A model generated the notes under the pieces. The model was not told where the DNA came from and did not search any database. It saw only the letters and a program-made list of their open reading frames with translations. A stretch of 64,000 nt of DNA from Paenibacillus antri (GTDB taxonomy: Bacteria > Bacillota > Bacilli > Paenibacillales > YIM-B00363). The stretch's first letter is position 1. Each line of letters begins with the position of its first letter. Shown here one piece after another: positions 47,241 through 54,941 of this stretch. The translations under genes and the position numbers were made by a program. The DNA lies in the NCBI RefSeq assembly GCF_005765165.1, contig NZ_VCIW01000002.1, forward strand, positions 62,001 to 126,000, given 5' to 3'.

Positions 47241-47796
47241 ACTCGACTACGCCAACCGGAGCCAATTACAGCGGCTTCACGACCTCCGAAGCGATCGGAA
47301 CGCACGGAAGGTGCTCGATGGGATGCGCGAGTTCATATCGTCATTTCGGAGTGACTCCGGAGAGAACGTATACCACCTGAACAAATCCGGCCGCGAGCGG
47401 GTGAATAGCGCAATCGTCCGGAACAAACTTTCGACATGCGGCCATTATCTCATGCGGAATGATGCGTACATCTACTACGGAGCGCCGGCGGACTGGAAGA
47501 ACGAAGCGCGAATCAAGGCCGACGGGGAAGGGACATCGCATATCATCGTCGATAGTTATTTCATGTACGAGATGCGGCGCCACTTCCTCGAGGTCGACCA
47601 TAAGCAGCACATGAGCAAGAACAAAGAGAAAATCGAGCGCTACAAACGCTTGAAGGCGACGGGCGTGTTCCAGGAGAAGCTCCGATACTTTCCGCGGCTT
47701 GTGTGGATCACGTTAACGGAAGCGCGCCGGAAGCAGCTCGCCGAATGGTGCGACGGTCTCGACGTTACGATTCATCTTTGGGACGAAATCCGATAA
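47179..47796 (+). CDS. Replication-relaxation family protein
   Basis: The 205-residue protein has the Replic_Relax layout: a winged-helix-like N-terminus (LAKLDYANRSQLQRLHDL) and a second half with FLEVDHKQ and LKATGVFQEKLRYFPRLVWIT. In plasmids and phages this family travels with FtsK-like ATPases, as here. It probably starts replication or relaxes DNA, but the biochemical role is not settled. Confidence 0.8.
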   Translation: MLESQRRKIARHDAILSTLAKLDYANRSQLQRLHDLRSDRNARKVLDGMREFISSFRSDSGENVYHLNKSGRERVNSAIVRNKLSTCGHYLMRNDAYIYYGAPADWKNEARIKADGEGTSHIIVDSYFMYEMRRHFLEVDHKQHMSKNKEKIERYKRLKATGVFQEKLRYFPRLVWITLTEARRKQLAEWCDGLDVTIHLWDEIR

Positions 47797-47808
47797 GGAG
47801 GGATTCGC

Positions 47809-48294
47809 ATGGTAACGGTAACGATCGGAGCAAAGGGCGGAGTGCGTACGGAGGTATTTCGGAATGTTGCGACGTCGCAACTATTGCCGGCCGCAATCGG
47901 GAAGAATGCCGCCGTCATCGACCGCAAGCGCCTGAATGATCCGAAGGTGAAGCCGCTGCTCGAGTTCGGCGTACCGGCGGCGCTGCTTTGGCCGCTATTC
48001 AAACCGGTTAAGGCGTACGCGTTCTCCGCCCCCGTTGACGCTGTCGCAGCGATGGCAGTACCGGATGCGGTGAAATCGAAGATTCTGCACGCATTCGATC
48101 CGCTCATCGACCTTATCGTCGCATTGTCGTATCCGGTGGCTGGCGTGATTATTGCGGGAGGTTGCCTGTTCATTCTCTGCGGCGGACGTGAACAAGGGAT
48201 GAAGATGCTTCAAAATGCAGCGATCGGGTACATCCTCGTGCAGCTTAGTCCGCTCATGTTGGATCTTTTGGTCGGGATCGGAGAAAATCTGTGA
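47809..48294 (+). CDS. Small membrane protein, VirB2/TrbC pilin-like C-terminus
   Basis: The 161-residue protein starts behind AAGGAGGG. The C-terminal 60 residues are two hydrophobic helices joined by a short polar turn (YPVAGVIIAGGCLFILCGG, REQGMKML, then a second helix), the pattern of Gram-positive VirB2/TrbC-like conjugation proteins. The N-terminal 90 residues are soluble with no match. It is the only hint of a secretion channel; no VirB4 or VirB6 gene is present. Confidence 0.6.
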   Translation: MVTVTIGAKGGVRTEVFRNVATSQLLPAAIGKNAAVIDRKRLNDPKVKPLLEFGVPAALLWPLFKPVKAYAFSAPVDAVAAMAVPDAVKSKILHAFDPLIDLIVALSYPVAGVIIAGGCLFILCGGREQGMKMLQNAAIGYILVQLSPLMLDLLVGIGENL

Positions 48295-48375
48295 CTTTGG
48301 AAGGGATTTCATGAGTTGCAATAGAATATTTATTAGTAAAAAATTCCTTTAACATTATTGGAGATGATTACCGGA

Positions 48376-48984
48376 ATGTCAAATGAATTGGGGGAAGTAA
48401 AAGAAGCACCATCAACGGAGCATTTTGAGTACCACCATCCGGAGGCGAACTCAAAAGGAGGGGGACGCGTTCTTTCAATCATTGCGATTATTCTGGCGGG
48501 ACTTTCGTTTATCGGTGCAGTTTTATCCGTTTCCTCGACACTTTCCTCGTTGGACTCACTGAAACAAGAGAACTTCGCATTGAGGAATGACGTGAACGTA
48601 CTTAAAGACTACAACAGCAAGCTCCTCGAATATGTTGGTTTATTAAACTTGTCACATACCATGGAAGGAGGAATTGTGACCGACGACTTTGTTTTGGAGA
48701 AGGTCCTCTTCTTAGAAGATGCTAACGGGGATTTTCGAATCAGTATGGACATAAGCAATCAACCGACTATGGCGTTGTCATATAGTGGTCAGGGAAGTTA
48801 CACGACGACGGATAGGGAACTGAAAGGAAAGATACTTGGGATTATTGAATCCGCCGGTAATTATTATACAAATAATAAACTCGACGGATCACCAAAATGG
48901 GAAGAAGCAACGGTTCATGTCACGGTTCAGAATTACGAACTCGGCACCTACTCCGCCGGGGAGTTCAAGTTAAAAGGCGAATAG
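48376..48984 (+). CDS. Hypothetical membrane-anchored coiled-coil protein
   Basis: The 202-residue product has one membrane helix at about 36-58 (VLSIIAIILAGLSFIGAVL), then a short coiled coil (LSSLDSLKQENFALRNDV) and an unknown extracellular domain. The start at ATG 48376 is favoured by GGAG upstream. The sequence is clearly more AT-rich than the preceding module, which suggests separate acquisition. Not recognised. Confidence 0.7.
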   Translation: MSNELGEVKEAPSTEHFEYHHPEANSKGGGRVLSIIAIILAGLSFIGAVLSVSSTLSSLDSLKQENFALRNDVNVLKDYNSKLLEYVGLLNLSHTMEGGIVTDDFVLEKVLFLEDANGDFRISMDISNQPTMALSYSGQGSYTTTDRELKGKILGIIESAGNYYTNNKLDGSPKWEEATVHVTVQNYELGTYSAGEFKLKGE

Positions 48985-48986
48985 TG

Positions 48987-49034
48987 AAAGACGCCACGTC
49001 CTAGAGGTTTAGGATAATGGCGTCTTTCTTCTCC
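48987..49034. terminator. Terminator after the membrane protein gene
   Basis: AAGACGCCA and TGGCGTCTT form a 9-bp stem followed by TCTTCTCC. Confidence 0.75.
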
Positions 49035-49043
49035 TATCAGAAG

Positions 49044-49238
49044 CTATATCTCCGCATAAAACTTGCATACATTCCGCACATAATACGTTTGGTCCGTAAA
49101 GAACACCGTCGCATCATCGAATGAATATATCCGGCCGAGACCGATGTATTCGTTATCCTGGACGACGGTAACTTCCGTAAGCGACATCGAAGCCTTCCGG
49201 AAGTCACGATCGTTCCTTAATCTTTTCCGCGCCTTCAT
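49044..49238 (-). CDS. Hypothetical small protein
   Basis: A 64-residue basic and beta-rich protein (MKARKRLRNDRDFRKAS...) starts behind GAGGAGGACTC. No membrane segment or known motif is seen. It is downstream of and on the same strand as the 353-residue unknown gene, 19 bases away. Confidence 0.6.
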   Translation of the reverse strand: MKARKRLRNDRDFRKASMSLTEVTVVQDNEYIGLGRIYSFDDATVFFTDQTYYVRNVCKFYAEI

Positions 49239-49257
49239 GAGTCCTCCTCAAAGATGA

Positions 49258-50319
49258 TCAACCCTCAAATAGCTTTTCTATATCCATAGATTTTAGGAAG
49301 TTGTCAAGTTCCTGAGTGTCCAAGCTGTTTGTTTTTGCCCATTCAATCAAGTGTGTAGTTACGAATTGTAATGCACGTTCGGAAATATCCTTGAGCGCAT
49401 CGAGAGCTTCTACCTCATTTAGAACTCCGTCACCAAGTTTGCAAACTTTGCTTAAGAACAAATTTGCAACAATGATGATGCCGGTAAAACCCCACAATTG
49501 CAAGTGTTCGTACCTAGTGCCCCCAACGAAAATCTTAAAAGTTGGCACCTTACCATTTGTTTCGCGTAATATACCCGTCCTGGCTTGGAAAGCTTGGAAT
49601 GTCATATGAGTCCCATGTTCACTTAAGAAACCGTATATCGGATCAAAGTTCGGTTTACCTAATTGTTTTCTAATGCTTGAAGGAGAAAGGTGCTTGTTTT
49701 TATCATAATGAGTTCCGCTTTTCCAAATGTTTATCTTTTCCGGGAACTTCGTAAACAACTCCACTTTATCTAAAGTCTCCAAAACCGTTCGTAAATGGGC
49801 ATTAGCTTGAAGGTAGTAATGGTGTTTGGCTAGATGGAGTGCCGCAAGGAGCTCATCAATACAATGGTAAAATAAGCTAAGAACCACGTATTTATTCTCA
49901 CTAGCGGATCGCCGTTCACCAATATCTAACAAAAAGTCGGCAGCGTACTGTATTGTGTCTGAAATCATTTGTTGAGAAAGTGAGATGAATTCGTTCTTTT
50001 CATCGAATGGATTCTCAAGTGAACGAAGGAGATGTGGGGCGGATACATGTTCGCCTTTACTGGTTAGAATGTCCCGATAGGTCTTTCTAATGTTCGGCGA
50101 ATCAGGTGAAACCTTTAGCTTTTCTAATACGCCGTTTAATAGATTCTCCGTCATATCGTCAACGTATTTTTTTGCATCGTCATCCATTTGATCATAATTG
50201 TCCTTTAACCATCGGTACGAGTCTTTCATTGCCTGATCGGCGGCTTCAACTGATTGAACGTCATGAAAGTAAGACCCGACCATGTCAATAGCCTGTCTTT
50301 TGGTTATCAACAAATCCAC
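49258..50319 (-). CDS. Unknown 353-residue helical protein, AT-rich cargo
   Basis: The protein is almost wholly alpha-helical, with a central region LLAALHLAKHHYYLQANAHLRTVLETLDK that resembles the R-x-x-x-E helices of DUF5677-like and abortive-infection-like proteins, but this is only pattern likeness. No catalytic motif is certain. The DNA is the most AT-rich of the element, and the gene sits between the replication module and the main repressor, the usual place for accessory cargo. Defence against other phages is a hypothesis, not a finding. Confidence 0.65.
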   Translation of the reverse strand: MDLLITKRQAIDMVGSYFHDVQSVEAADQAMKDSYRWLKDNYDQMDDDAKKYVDDMTENLLNGVLEKLKVSPDSPNIRKTYRDILTSKGEHVSAPHLLRSLENPFDEKNEFISLSQQMISDTIQYAADFLLDIGERRSASENKYVVLSLFYHCIDELLAALHLAKHHYYLQANAHLRTVLETLDKVELFTKFPEKINIWKSGTHYDKNKHLSPSSIRKQLGKPNFDPIYGFLSEHGTHMTFQAFQARTGILRETNGKVPTFKIFVGGTRYEHLQLWGFTGIIIVANLFLSKVCKLGDGVLNEVEALDALKDISERALQFVTTHLIEWAKTNSLDTQELDNFLKSMDIEKLFEG

Positions 50320-50333
50320 CCCATATTGGAGAG

Positions 50334-50567
50334 CTATTCTTTTTGATATTCCAGAATATCGCCGACTCCGTAGTTTTTACCGGTTAATTCGTTAAGAGTC
50401 ACAATAATAACAGCAAGTGTCTCGAGATCGATTCGCTTTGTCTTATCGTCGCACAAATCGTATATCAAATTCGGACGCACTTTCGCCTCGCGCGCGAGTG
50501 CGTTTTTCGTGATTTTGCCTTCGTTTTGCTCAATAATTTCCCCGAGTTTAATGCGGATATTTGGCAT
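50334..50567 (-). CDS. XRE/Cro-type repressor
   Basis: The 77-residue DNA-binding protein has an HTH in ITKNALAREAKVRPNLIYDLC (HTH_26-like). The start is ATG 50567 (MPNIRIKL) with AGGAGAGG upstream. It faces the early promoter and its tandem operators, so it is the likely repressor that keeps the element quiet, as CI or ImmR do. Confidence 0.85.
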   Translation of the reverse strand: MPNIRIKLGEIIEQNEGKITKNALAREAKVRPNLIYDLCDDKTKRIDLETLAVIIVTLNELTGKNYGVGDILEYQKE

Positions 50568-50591
50568 TGGACAACACCTCTCCTGACAAAC

Positions 50592-50620
50592 ATTATACAA
50601 CAAGCGATATTCATGTGGAA
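50592..50620 (-). promoter_or_regulatory. Promoter of the XRE repressor gene
   Basis: Read on the minus strand, TTCCAC and a perfect TATAAT are separated by 17 bases. Confidence 0.6.
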
Positions 50621-50628
50621 ATAATTAC

Positions 50629-50694
50629 TTGACGTTTAACGATAGGGCGTATAGAATAACGTTAAACGATAGACGTTAAACTATATGCGTTAAG
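50629..50694 (+). promoter_or_regulatory. Early promoter with tandem operators
   Basis: TTGACG (50629) and TAGAAT (50652) are separated by 17 bases. The motif ACGTTAAACGATAG or a close variant begins at 50632, 50659, 50673 and, partially, near 50687, so the copies overlap the promoter and the downstream sequence at multiples of about 14 bases. This is a typical repressor-controlled early promoter. Confidence 0.75.
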
Positions 50695-50707
50695 GATGGT
50701 GTTATTC

Positions 50708-50950
50708 ATGCAAATTCGATTCGCTCAATTCAACGGTCTCTTCCTCGTATCCCTCATCGGTTACAATCAGCGCTTAGTCACGCAGCCGCCCCGCTTCCGC
50801 AAGATCACCGGCATATCTCCGCGCACTGTCCTCGGTTGCATGGACGTATCCGCCGAAGTCGCCGTGGAAATCGGCTTCGTCTTACCGAAAGGGGTGAGCG
50901 GAAATGTTGATGTACGTCCCGAATCTGAACCGGTCCTCGTCGGCGCTTAA
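50708..50950 (+). CDS. Hypothetical small early protein
   Basis: An 80-residue frame (MQIRFAQFNGLFLVSL...) is the first gene after the early promoter, with AAGGATGG upstream. No family is recognised. It overlaps the next small gene by 47 bases. Confidence 0.5.
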   Translation: MQIRFAQFNGLFLVSLIGYNQRLVTQPPRFRKITGISPRTVLGCMDVSAEVAVEIGFVLPKGVSGNVDVRPESEPVLVGA

Positions 50951-51032
50951 TCGCCGTCGCCTTATCGCTCGAGTCCTCGGCGAACTCGCTGCCGAATTCC
51001 TACGCGCTATGATCGGAGGGGCATTACGATGA
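50904..51032 (+). CDS. Tiny basic protein (42 residues)
   Basis: A frame of 42 residues, Arg/Leu-rich (MLMYVPNLNRSS then NRRRLIARVLGELAAE), starts behind AAAGGGGTGAGCG. Its stop overlaps the next start as ATGA, which supports it as a translated gene. Not recognised. Confidence 0.5.
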   Translation: MLMYVPNLNRSSSALNRRRLIARVLGELAAEFLRAMIGGALR

Positions 51033-51169
51033 AAACTTCCGTCGATCGCATACGCTTTTACACGCGTAAGACCCGCGAGTATGTCTGCCGAAAAGGGCGC
51101 CGGAACCCTTACCGTCACGATCGGCTCATGCGCTACAAGTCGGAGATGTACCGGAGGTTCGACCGATGA
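51029..51169 (+). CDS. Tiny basic protein (46 residues)
   Basis: A strongly basic 46-residue frame (TRKTREYVCRKGRRNPYRH) starts behind GGAGGGG, overlapping its neighbours at both ends by ATGA junctions. The charge suggests nucleic acid binding; no family is recognised. Confidence 0.5.
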   Translation: MKTSVDRIRFYTRKTREYVCRKGRRNPYRHDRLMRYKSEMYRRFDR

Positions 51170-51459
51170 CCACGCGTAAGTTCAACCGGCGCCGCGCTTA
51201 TTTCGTCGAAGGTGACGACGAAACCGGACTGACATTTGACGACGACGCTGTCGAAGAGACACTCGCGGAGTTCTGGCGCCGGGCGGAAAAGATTGGCCCG
51301 ACGTGGACTCCTCCGGTCGTATACATCGGATCGTTTACCGGCGAGATGCGCGATCCCGACGACCATGTCTTCGGATGGTTTGTTTGTGGCGGCGTTGCGT
51401 ATCCGGTACAGCGATCCATTCCGGATCTTTCGTTTCATGTTCCGTTAGATCCTCGATGA
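51166..51459 (+). CDS. Hypothetical 97-residue protein
   Basis: Starts behind CCGGAGG at an ATGA overlap. The protein has an acidic N-terminal half (EGDDETGLTFDDDAVEETL) and a beta-rich C-terminal half. Not recognised. Last of the ATGA-linked early genes. Confidence 0.6.
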   Translation: MTTRKFNRRRAYFVEGDDETGLTFDDDAVEETLAEFWRRAEKIGPTWTPPVVYIGSFTGEMRDPDDHVFGWFVCGGVAYPVQRSIPDLSFHVPLDPR

Positions 51460-51942
51460 TGTCTCGTCGCGCTGCAACGCGATATTGACGGAGAGGCGGT
51501 TCGGCCCCGGACTTATATTCGTTTTATCCGATCGATCCGGTGGTGCGACCGGCGGCAAACGGCGTATCATCGGGCAACATCCCGAAGTTTTGGCGGACTT
51601 CGGACGAGCTTTACGGCGGGTAGAGATTTCAAACTCTTACGGACGGCAATCCGAGTGGCAGCCCGCCGGTATCATCGCGGTGGCGTTAATCGAGTTTAGG
51701 CAGCTCGGTTAGCGCCTTCCTTTTGTTTATATAGGAATATACGTTCGTATAATCGATTGGTTTCGGTTGGGTTCCAAAATGGTGAAATTTTTTTGTGCGG
51801 TGTGCCAAACGGGATAGTACATCCGAATAATACAATAGCGTCAAAACCACGATGCGTAAGGCTTGCGTAGAGTTTCCGCAGGAATTTCGCACGCCATCAG
51901 ATGAGCAGAATACGCCTATCCCAACGAGAGGAAGGCGACAAC
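51460..51942. other. Region without a firm gene in the element
   Basis: A TTG-initiated frame of 75 residues at 51485-51712 is possible but has no good ribosome binding site. Beyond it lies AT-rich sequence with a perfect TATAAT at 51748-51753 and a TGTGCGGTGTGCCAAAC stretch at 51795-51811 that resembles repeats found after the excisionase-like gene. Confidence 0.35.
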
Positions 51943-52143
51943 ATGAGTACGAATGATCCGAAATCAATTCTCGAAGGCTATCCGCCCGTTTTAGACGTAA
52001 ACCACGTCCGGGAGATATTCCGTATCGGGCGAGACTCCGCTTACCGATTAATGAAATCCGGTGAGTTTCGGGTGATACAGGCGGGGAAACAGCTCCGTGT
52101 TGCAAGATCGGTGCTCGAAGAATATTTGACGAGAGAAGAGTAA
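51943..52143 (+). CDS. Excisionase-family helix-turn-helix protein
   Basis: The 66-residue protein has a MerR-like winged HTH of the excisionase type (VLDVNHVREIFRIGRDSAYRLMKSGEF, then QLRVARSVLEEYL). The start is ATG 51943 behind GAGGAAGG. It is the best candidate for the recombination directionality factor that turns integrase to excision, although it could be only a regulator. Confidence 0.75.
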   Translation: MSTNDPKSILEGYPPVLDVNHVREIFRIGRDSAYRLMKSGEFRVIQAGKQLRVARSVLEEYLTREE

Positions 52144-52162
52144 CGGAAGGGGGAACGAACGA

Positions 52163-52315
52163 CCGGCCGTCGTTATAAAAATACGGCGGCCAAGTGTACA
52201 AAATCCAATCGGGCCTTGTATATAACAATATCGGCGGAAAAGTGTGCGAATGTAGATTCACGGTCGTCATAACAGAGTAGATGTCCCAACGGGGAGGCGG
52301 CGCTGTGCAAATTAG
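52163..52315 (+). repeat. Iteron-like repeats and hairpin
   Basis: Three same-strand copies of a CGGCGGnnnAGTGTnCnAA-like unit begin near 52184, 52232 and 52297. A hairpin GGCCGTCG/CGGCGGCC (52164-52191) overlaps the first. They lie between the excisionase-like gene and the next small gene, and may bind a regulator or replication protein. Confidence 0.45.
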
Positions 52316-52338
52316 ACCCGCCGAAAGGAGCCGAAGAC

Positions 52339-52530
52339 ATGGTACAAGGTAGCGCACAGACTTACATAGTACATTCGCAAAGGATGGCGGGCTGGCTTAT
52401 ATACCGCGGCCAAAAGCTTATCAAAGTCGCTCAGAATAAAATGAGGCCGGGGTTCAATATCTTTGTCTTCGTTGATAGTACTCAGTTACGTAAGGATATG
52501 TCGGAGTATACACCAAGGGACGCGGTGTAA
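52339..52530 (+). CDS. DUF5659-like small protein
   Basis: The 63-residue protein starts behind AAAGGAG. Its pattern (TYIVHSQRMAGWLIYRGQKL, then FNIFVFVDSTQLRKDM) matches the small DUF5659 fold found in phages and plasmids. Function unknown. Confidence 0.55.
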   Translation: MVQGSAQTYIVHSQRMAGWLIYRGQKLIKVAQNKMRPGFNIFVFVDSTQLRKDMSEYTPRDAV

Positions 52531-52656
52531 GAGGTATATAGGGCGGTGTATATATGGAGCCCCGCGAAACTCTTACGTATTATATAACGCTTTTTTTGGG
52601 GTGTTTGTGGCAGGCAAAACGAAAATAATTCAAAAAAGTTTTCGAAAGGACTCCCT

Positions 52657-53349
52657 ATGTCCATTATTCCAAGCAAGAGAGGGAAGGAAGCGGCGGACCG
52701 TCTCTCCAAGCGTATCTATTTCGACGAACGGCGGACGGACGTGGGCTGGGCCTGGTACCACTACTATTGGGGAGTACGTGGAAGATACGACAAAAATGAA
52801 GCGAACCCCTTTCGGTATGACTTCGATGAGCTGTCAAGACAAACGGACGCATTCGTCAGGCGTGAGGCGGGAAAATGGGCACGCATGTGCCGTAAATACC
52901 GTCTATACGAAGACGACTTTGAAAGCCATTTTCGGTTAACGGTGGCGAAAACAGCGCTGCGGTATAAAGGCGAGCAGGAGTCGTTTTTCGATTACCTTCG
53001 AATCTCCATCCGGAACGCCGGCCGCGATCTAGTCCGAGATGCTTTGCGGAAGAAGAATCGCATTAACCACTTGGCGTTATCGCTGGACGACGAAGAAATC
53101 GCGGCGAAAGTTGAAGCGCAGACTACCGGACGCAGCGCCGAAGACGAAGCGGTCACAAGTATCCTCATCGCGGAATTAGCCGGTGAGCCGTCATTGAACG
53201 ATCAGGAGCGGATGCTATTCGATTTCTTATGCGAAGATCCTGACGCCACACTTCAAGATATGGCGGATGCAATTGGCGTAAGAGACCGGAAGCAGGCCTC
53301 GCGAGTTAGGCAGCGATTGGCGAACAAACTCCGCAAATACATCGAGTAG
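52657..53349 (+). CDS. Sigma-70-like transcription factor of the element
   Basis: The 230-residue protein has a region 2-like helix bundle (EDDFESHFRLTVAKTALRYKG; FDYLRISIRNAGRDLVRDAL) and a region 4-like HTH at the C-terminus (DATLQDMADAIGVRDRKQASRV). It could direct RNA polymerase to late promoters of the element, as phage-encoded sigma factors do. Its cognate promoter is unknown. ATG start after GAAAGGA. Confidence 0.7.
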   Translation: MSIIPSKRGKEAADRLSKRIYFDERRTDVGWAWYHYYWGVRGRYDKNEANPFRYDFDELSRQTDAFVRREAGKWARMCRKYRLYEDDFESHFRLTVAKTALRYKGEQESFFDYLRISIRNAGRDLVRDALRKKNRINHLALSLDDEEIAAKVEAQTTGRSAEDEAVTSILIAELAGEPSLNDQERMLFDFLCEDPDATLQDMADAIGVRDRKQASRVRQRLANKLRKYIE

Positions 53350-53381
53350 ACGTCGTTTATTCAAAGGAGATCCTTATTCGA

Positions 53382-53798
53382 ATGAAACCATATCAATACG
53401 AGTTCCCTGGAGAGGGTGCGATTGAATACGCGAAGACTCTCGTCGCCGGTCTGACTCGCGAAGAGGCAGCGCCGATTATCCGGGAGCTGTTCGAAAATCC
53501 ATCGAATGATCCGCGGATTAAGCGATGTGCGACATGCGGATTCCCTTTCCGGGATAAGACGAAGGCAACAATGGCGAAGGTATGCGGCGATTCGTGCAAG
53601 ACCGCCAGGAAGACGAAGCAGCGAGGGATTCAGCGGCTACGTGGTGCGACGGTGAAAGCGAAGAAACCGATTCAGTATATTTGGTGGCTCGAGTATCCGT
53701 TTTGGATCTCCGAGAAGGCGATGCTGAGTCGTGCAAGTAACTACGAGCGGTCTTATAGTCCGGAAAAAATCGAATATCTCGCATTCAAGGCTCGGTGA
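53382..53798 (+). CDS. Hypothetical zinc-finger-like protein
   Basis: The 138-residue protein has a CATC plus CGDSC cysteine set (residues about 48-69) followed by a basic helix (KTARKTKQRGIQRLR), a CGNR-like zinc finger layout. It starts behind AAAGGAGAT. It may bind nucleic acid. Not identified further. Confidence 0.6.
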   Translation: MKPYQYEFPGEGAIEYAKTLVAGLTREEAAPIIRELFENPSNDPRIKRCATCGFPFRDKTKATMAKVCGDSCKTARKTKQRGIQRLRGATVKAKKPIQYIWWLEYPFWISEKAMLSRASNYERSYSPEKIEYLAFKAR

Positions 53799-53887
53799 TT
53801 TTAGCCGGCGACATCCTTACGGTATATGAGGGGGATTTTTCCTCCGGTTACTATGTAGCAATTTAACGCGAAAAGGGGGAAACGTGG

Positions 53888-54112
53888 ATGAGCGGAGACG
53901 CTGTGAGGGCGATCCGGATCAGCAAAAACATGTCACAACCGGAATTTGCCGAGGTGCTTAACGTTTCGCGGTCGTGCATCGACGCGGTCGAGAGCGGACG
54001 TCGTGCGGTTTCTAGGAAGCTGCGGATTAAAATCGCGCAGACGTTCGGTGTCGACGACGAAATTATCGAAGCGATCGCGCGCGCAAAAGATTCGAACAAG
54101 CTAGCGTTATAA
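53888..54112 (+). CDS. XRE-family helix-turn-helix protein
   Basis: The 74-residue protein is a single HTH_3 domain (MSQPEFAEVLNVSRSCIDAVESGRR). It starts behind AAAAGGGGGAAACG. Third XRE-type regulator of the element, here on the + strand inside the early-middle block. Confidence 0.82.
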   Translation: MSGDAVRAIRISKNMSQPEFAEVLNVSRSCIDAVESGRRAVSRKLRIKIAQTFGVDDEIIEAIARAKDSNKLAL

Positions 54113-54201
54113 CGGCGACGGGAGCCGATATTCCTGGGCATCACGCCGGCGAGAATCGAAGACGAAGGGCACGGCAACCTTCGCGTAGGGACGAGAAAGG
54201 A

Positions 54202-54585
54202 TTGGAGATTTCACACGATCAAGACGGATTCACCTATATCAAGTACGCGGAAAATAAGCGGCTGCTCAAACTCACGGTTTACTGGATCGACGGGGTCGAG
54301 TCGGAAATGTTCTTGCAGACGATTATCCGGTACGTAACGACTGTCGCTAACCATCCGAAGCACATCGGAAAGTTGGAGCCCGCGAAGTATTGGTCGCTGG
54401 TAGAGCGGTTGGCGACGATGTTTTGTAAATCGTATTCACCGACGACGAATTATGGCGTCACGAAGCCGGAGGTCCGCGGGGCGATCTATTTCGTATTGCA
54501 GGCGGGGATCAAGGCGGGAGAGTGGCCGGAGGACTTCGAAGTTACACCGGGTGCTTTCGTCCAGTATTGGGAGGACCGCCGATGA
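54202..54585 (+). CDS. Hypothetical 127-residue protein
   Basis: The TTG start follows GAGAAAGGA. The protein is mostly helical with no known motif. Its stop overlaps the next start as ATGA. Confidence 0.55.
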   Translation: MEISHDQDGFTYIKYAENKRLLKLTVYWIDGVESEMFLQTIIRYVTTVANHPKHIGKLEPAKYWSLVERLATMFCKSYSPTTNYGVTKPEVRGAIYFVLQAGIKAGEWPEDFEVTPGAFVQYWEDRR

Positions 54586-54791
54586 ACCGTCTATGGCGCC
54601 TTAACGAAAGGTATCTCGCAGCGTATACGGAGGACACCGATGTCATGCGGAAGATCCGGCGCAGCTATCCCGATTTTTGGATTATGGCGGAGTATTCGAA
54701 GGACGGCGTGATCTATGCGCTGCAATATCGGGTACCGTCGGAGAGAAAGCGATCAGCGCGGCATCTGCTCGGCGTGAACGTCGATCGGTAG
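54582..54791 (+). CDS. Hypothetical 69-residue protein
   Basis: Begins at the ATGA overlap with the previous gene. Basic, soluble, no known motif (MNRLWRLNERYLAAYTED...). Translational coupling to the gene before supports it. Confidence 0.55.
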   Translation: MNRLWRLNERYLAAYTEDTDVMRKIRRSYPDFWIMAEYSKDGVIYALQYRVPSERKRSARHLLGVNVDR

Positions 54792-54941
54792 ATGTACGCA
54801 AAACAACGATTTTAACGGGCATACAGCGGTCGTAAGCGCGGAAGGCACCAACACCTTCGGGGCATCTTTGTCGTGCCTAAAACGCCGCAAATAACGCGCG
54901 TTAGCGGGCGGAATATGCACGATTTACGAGGAGGTGTACCG

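Noticed and set aside
51485-51712. 75-residue frame starting at TTG
   Set aside because: No good ribosome binding site and no family; mentioned only within the region note.
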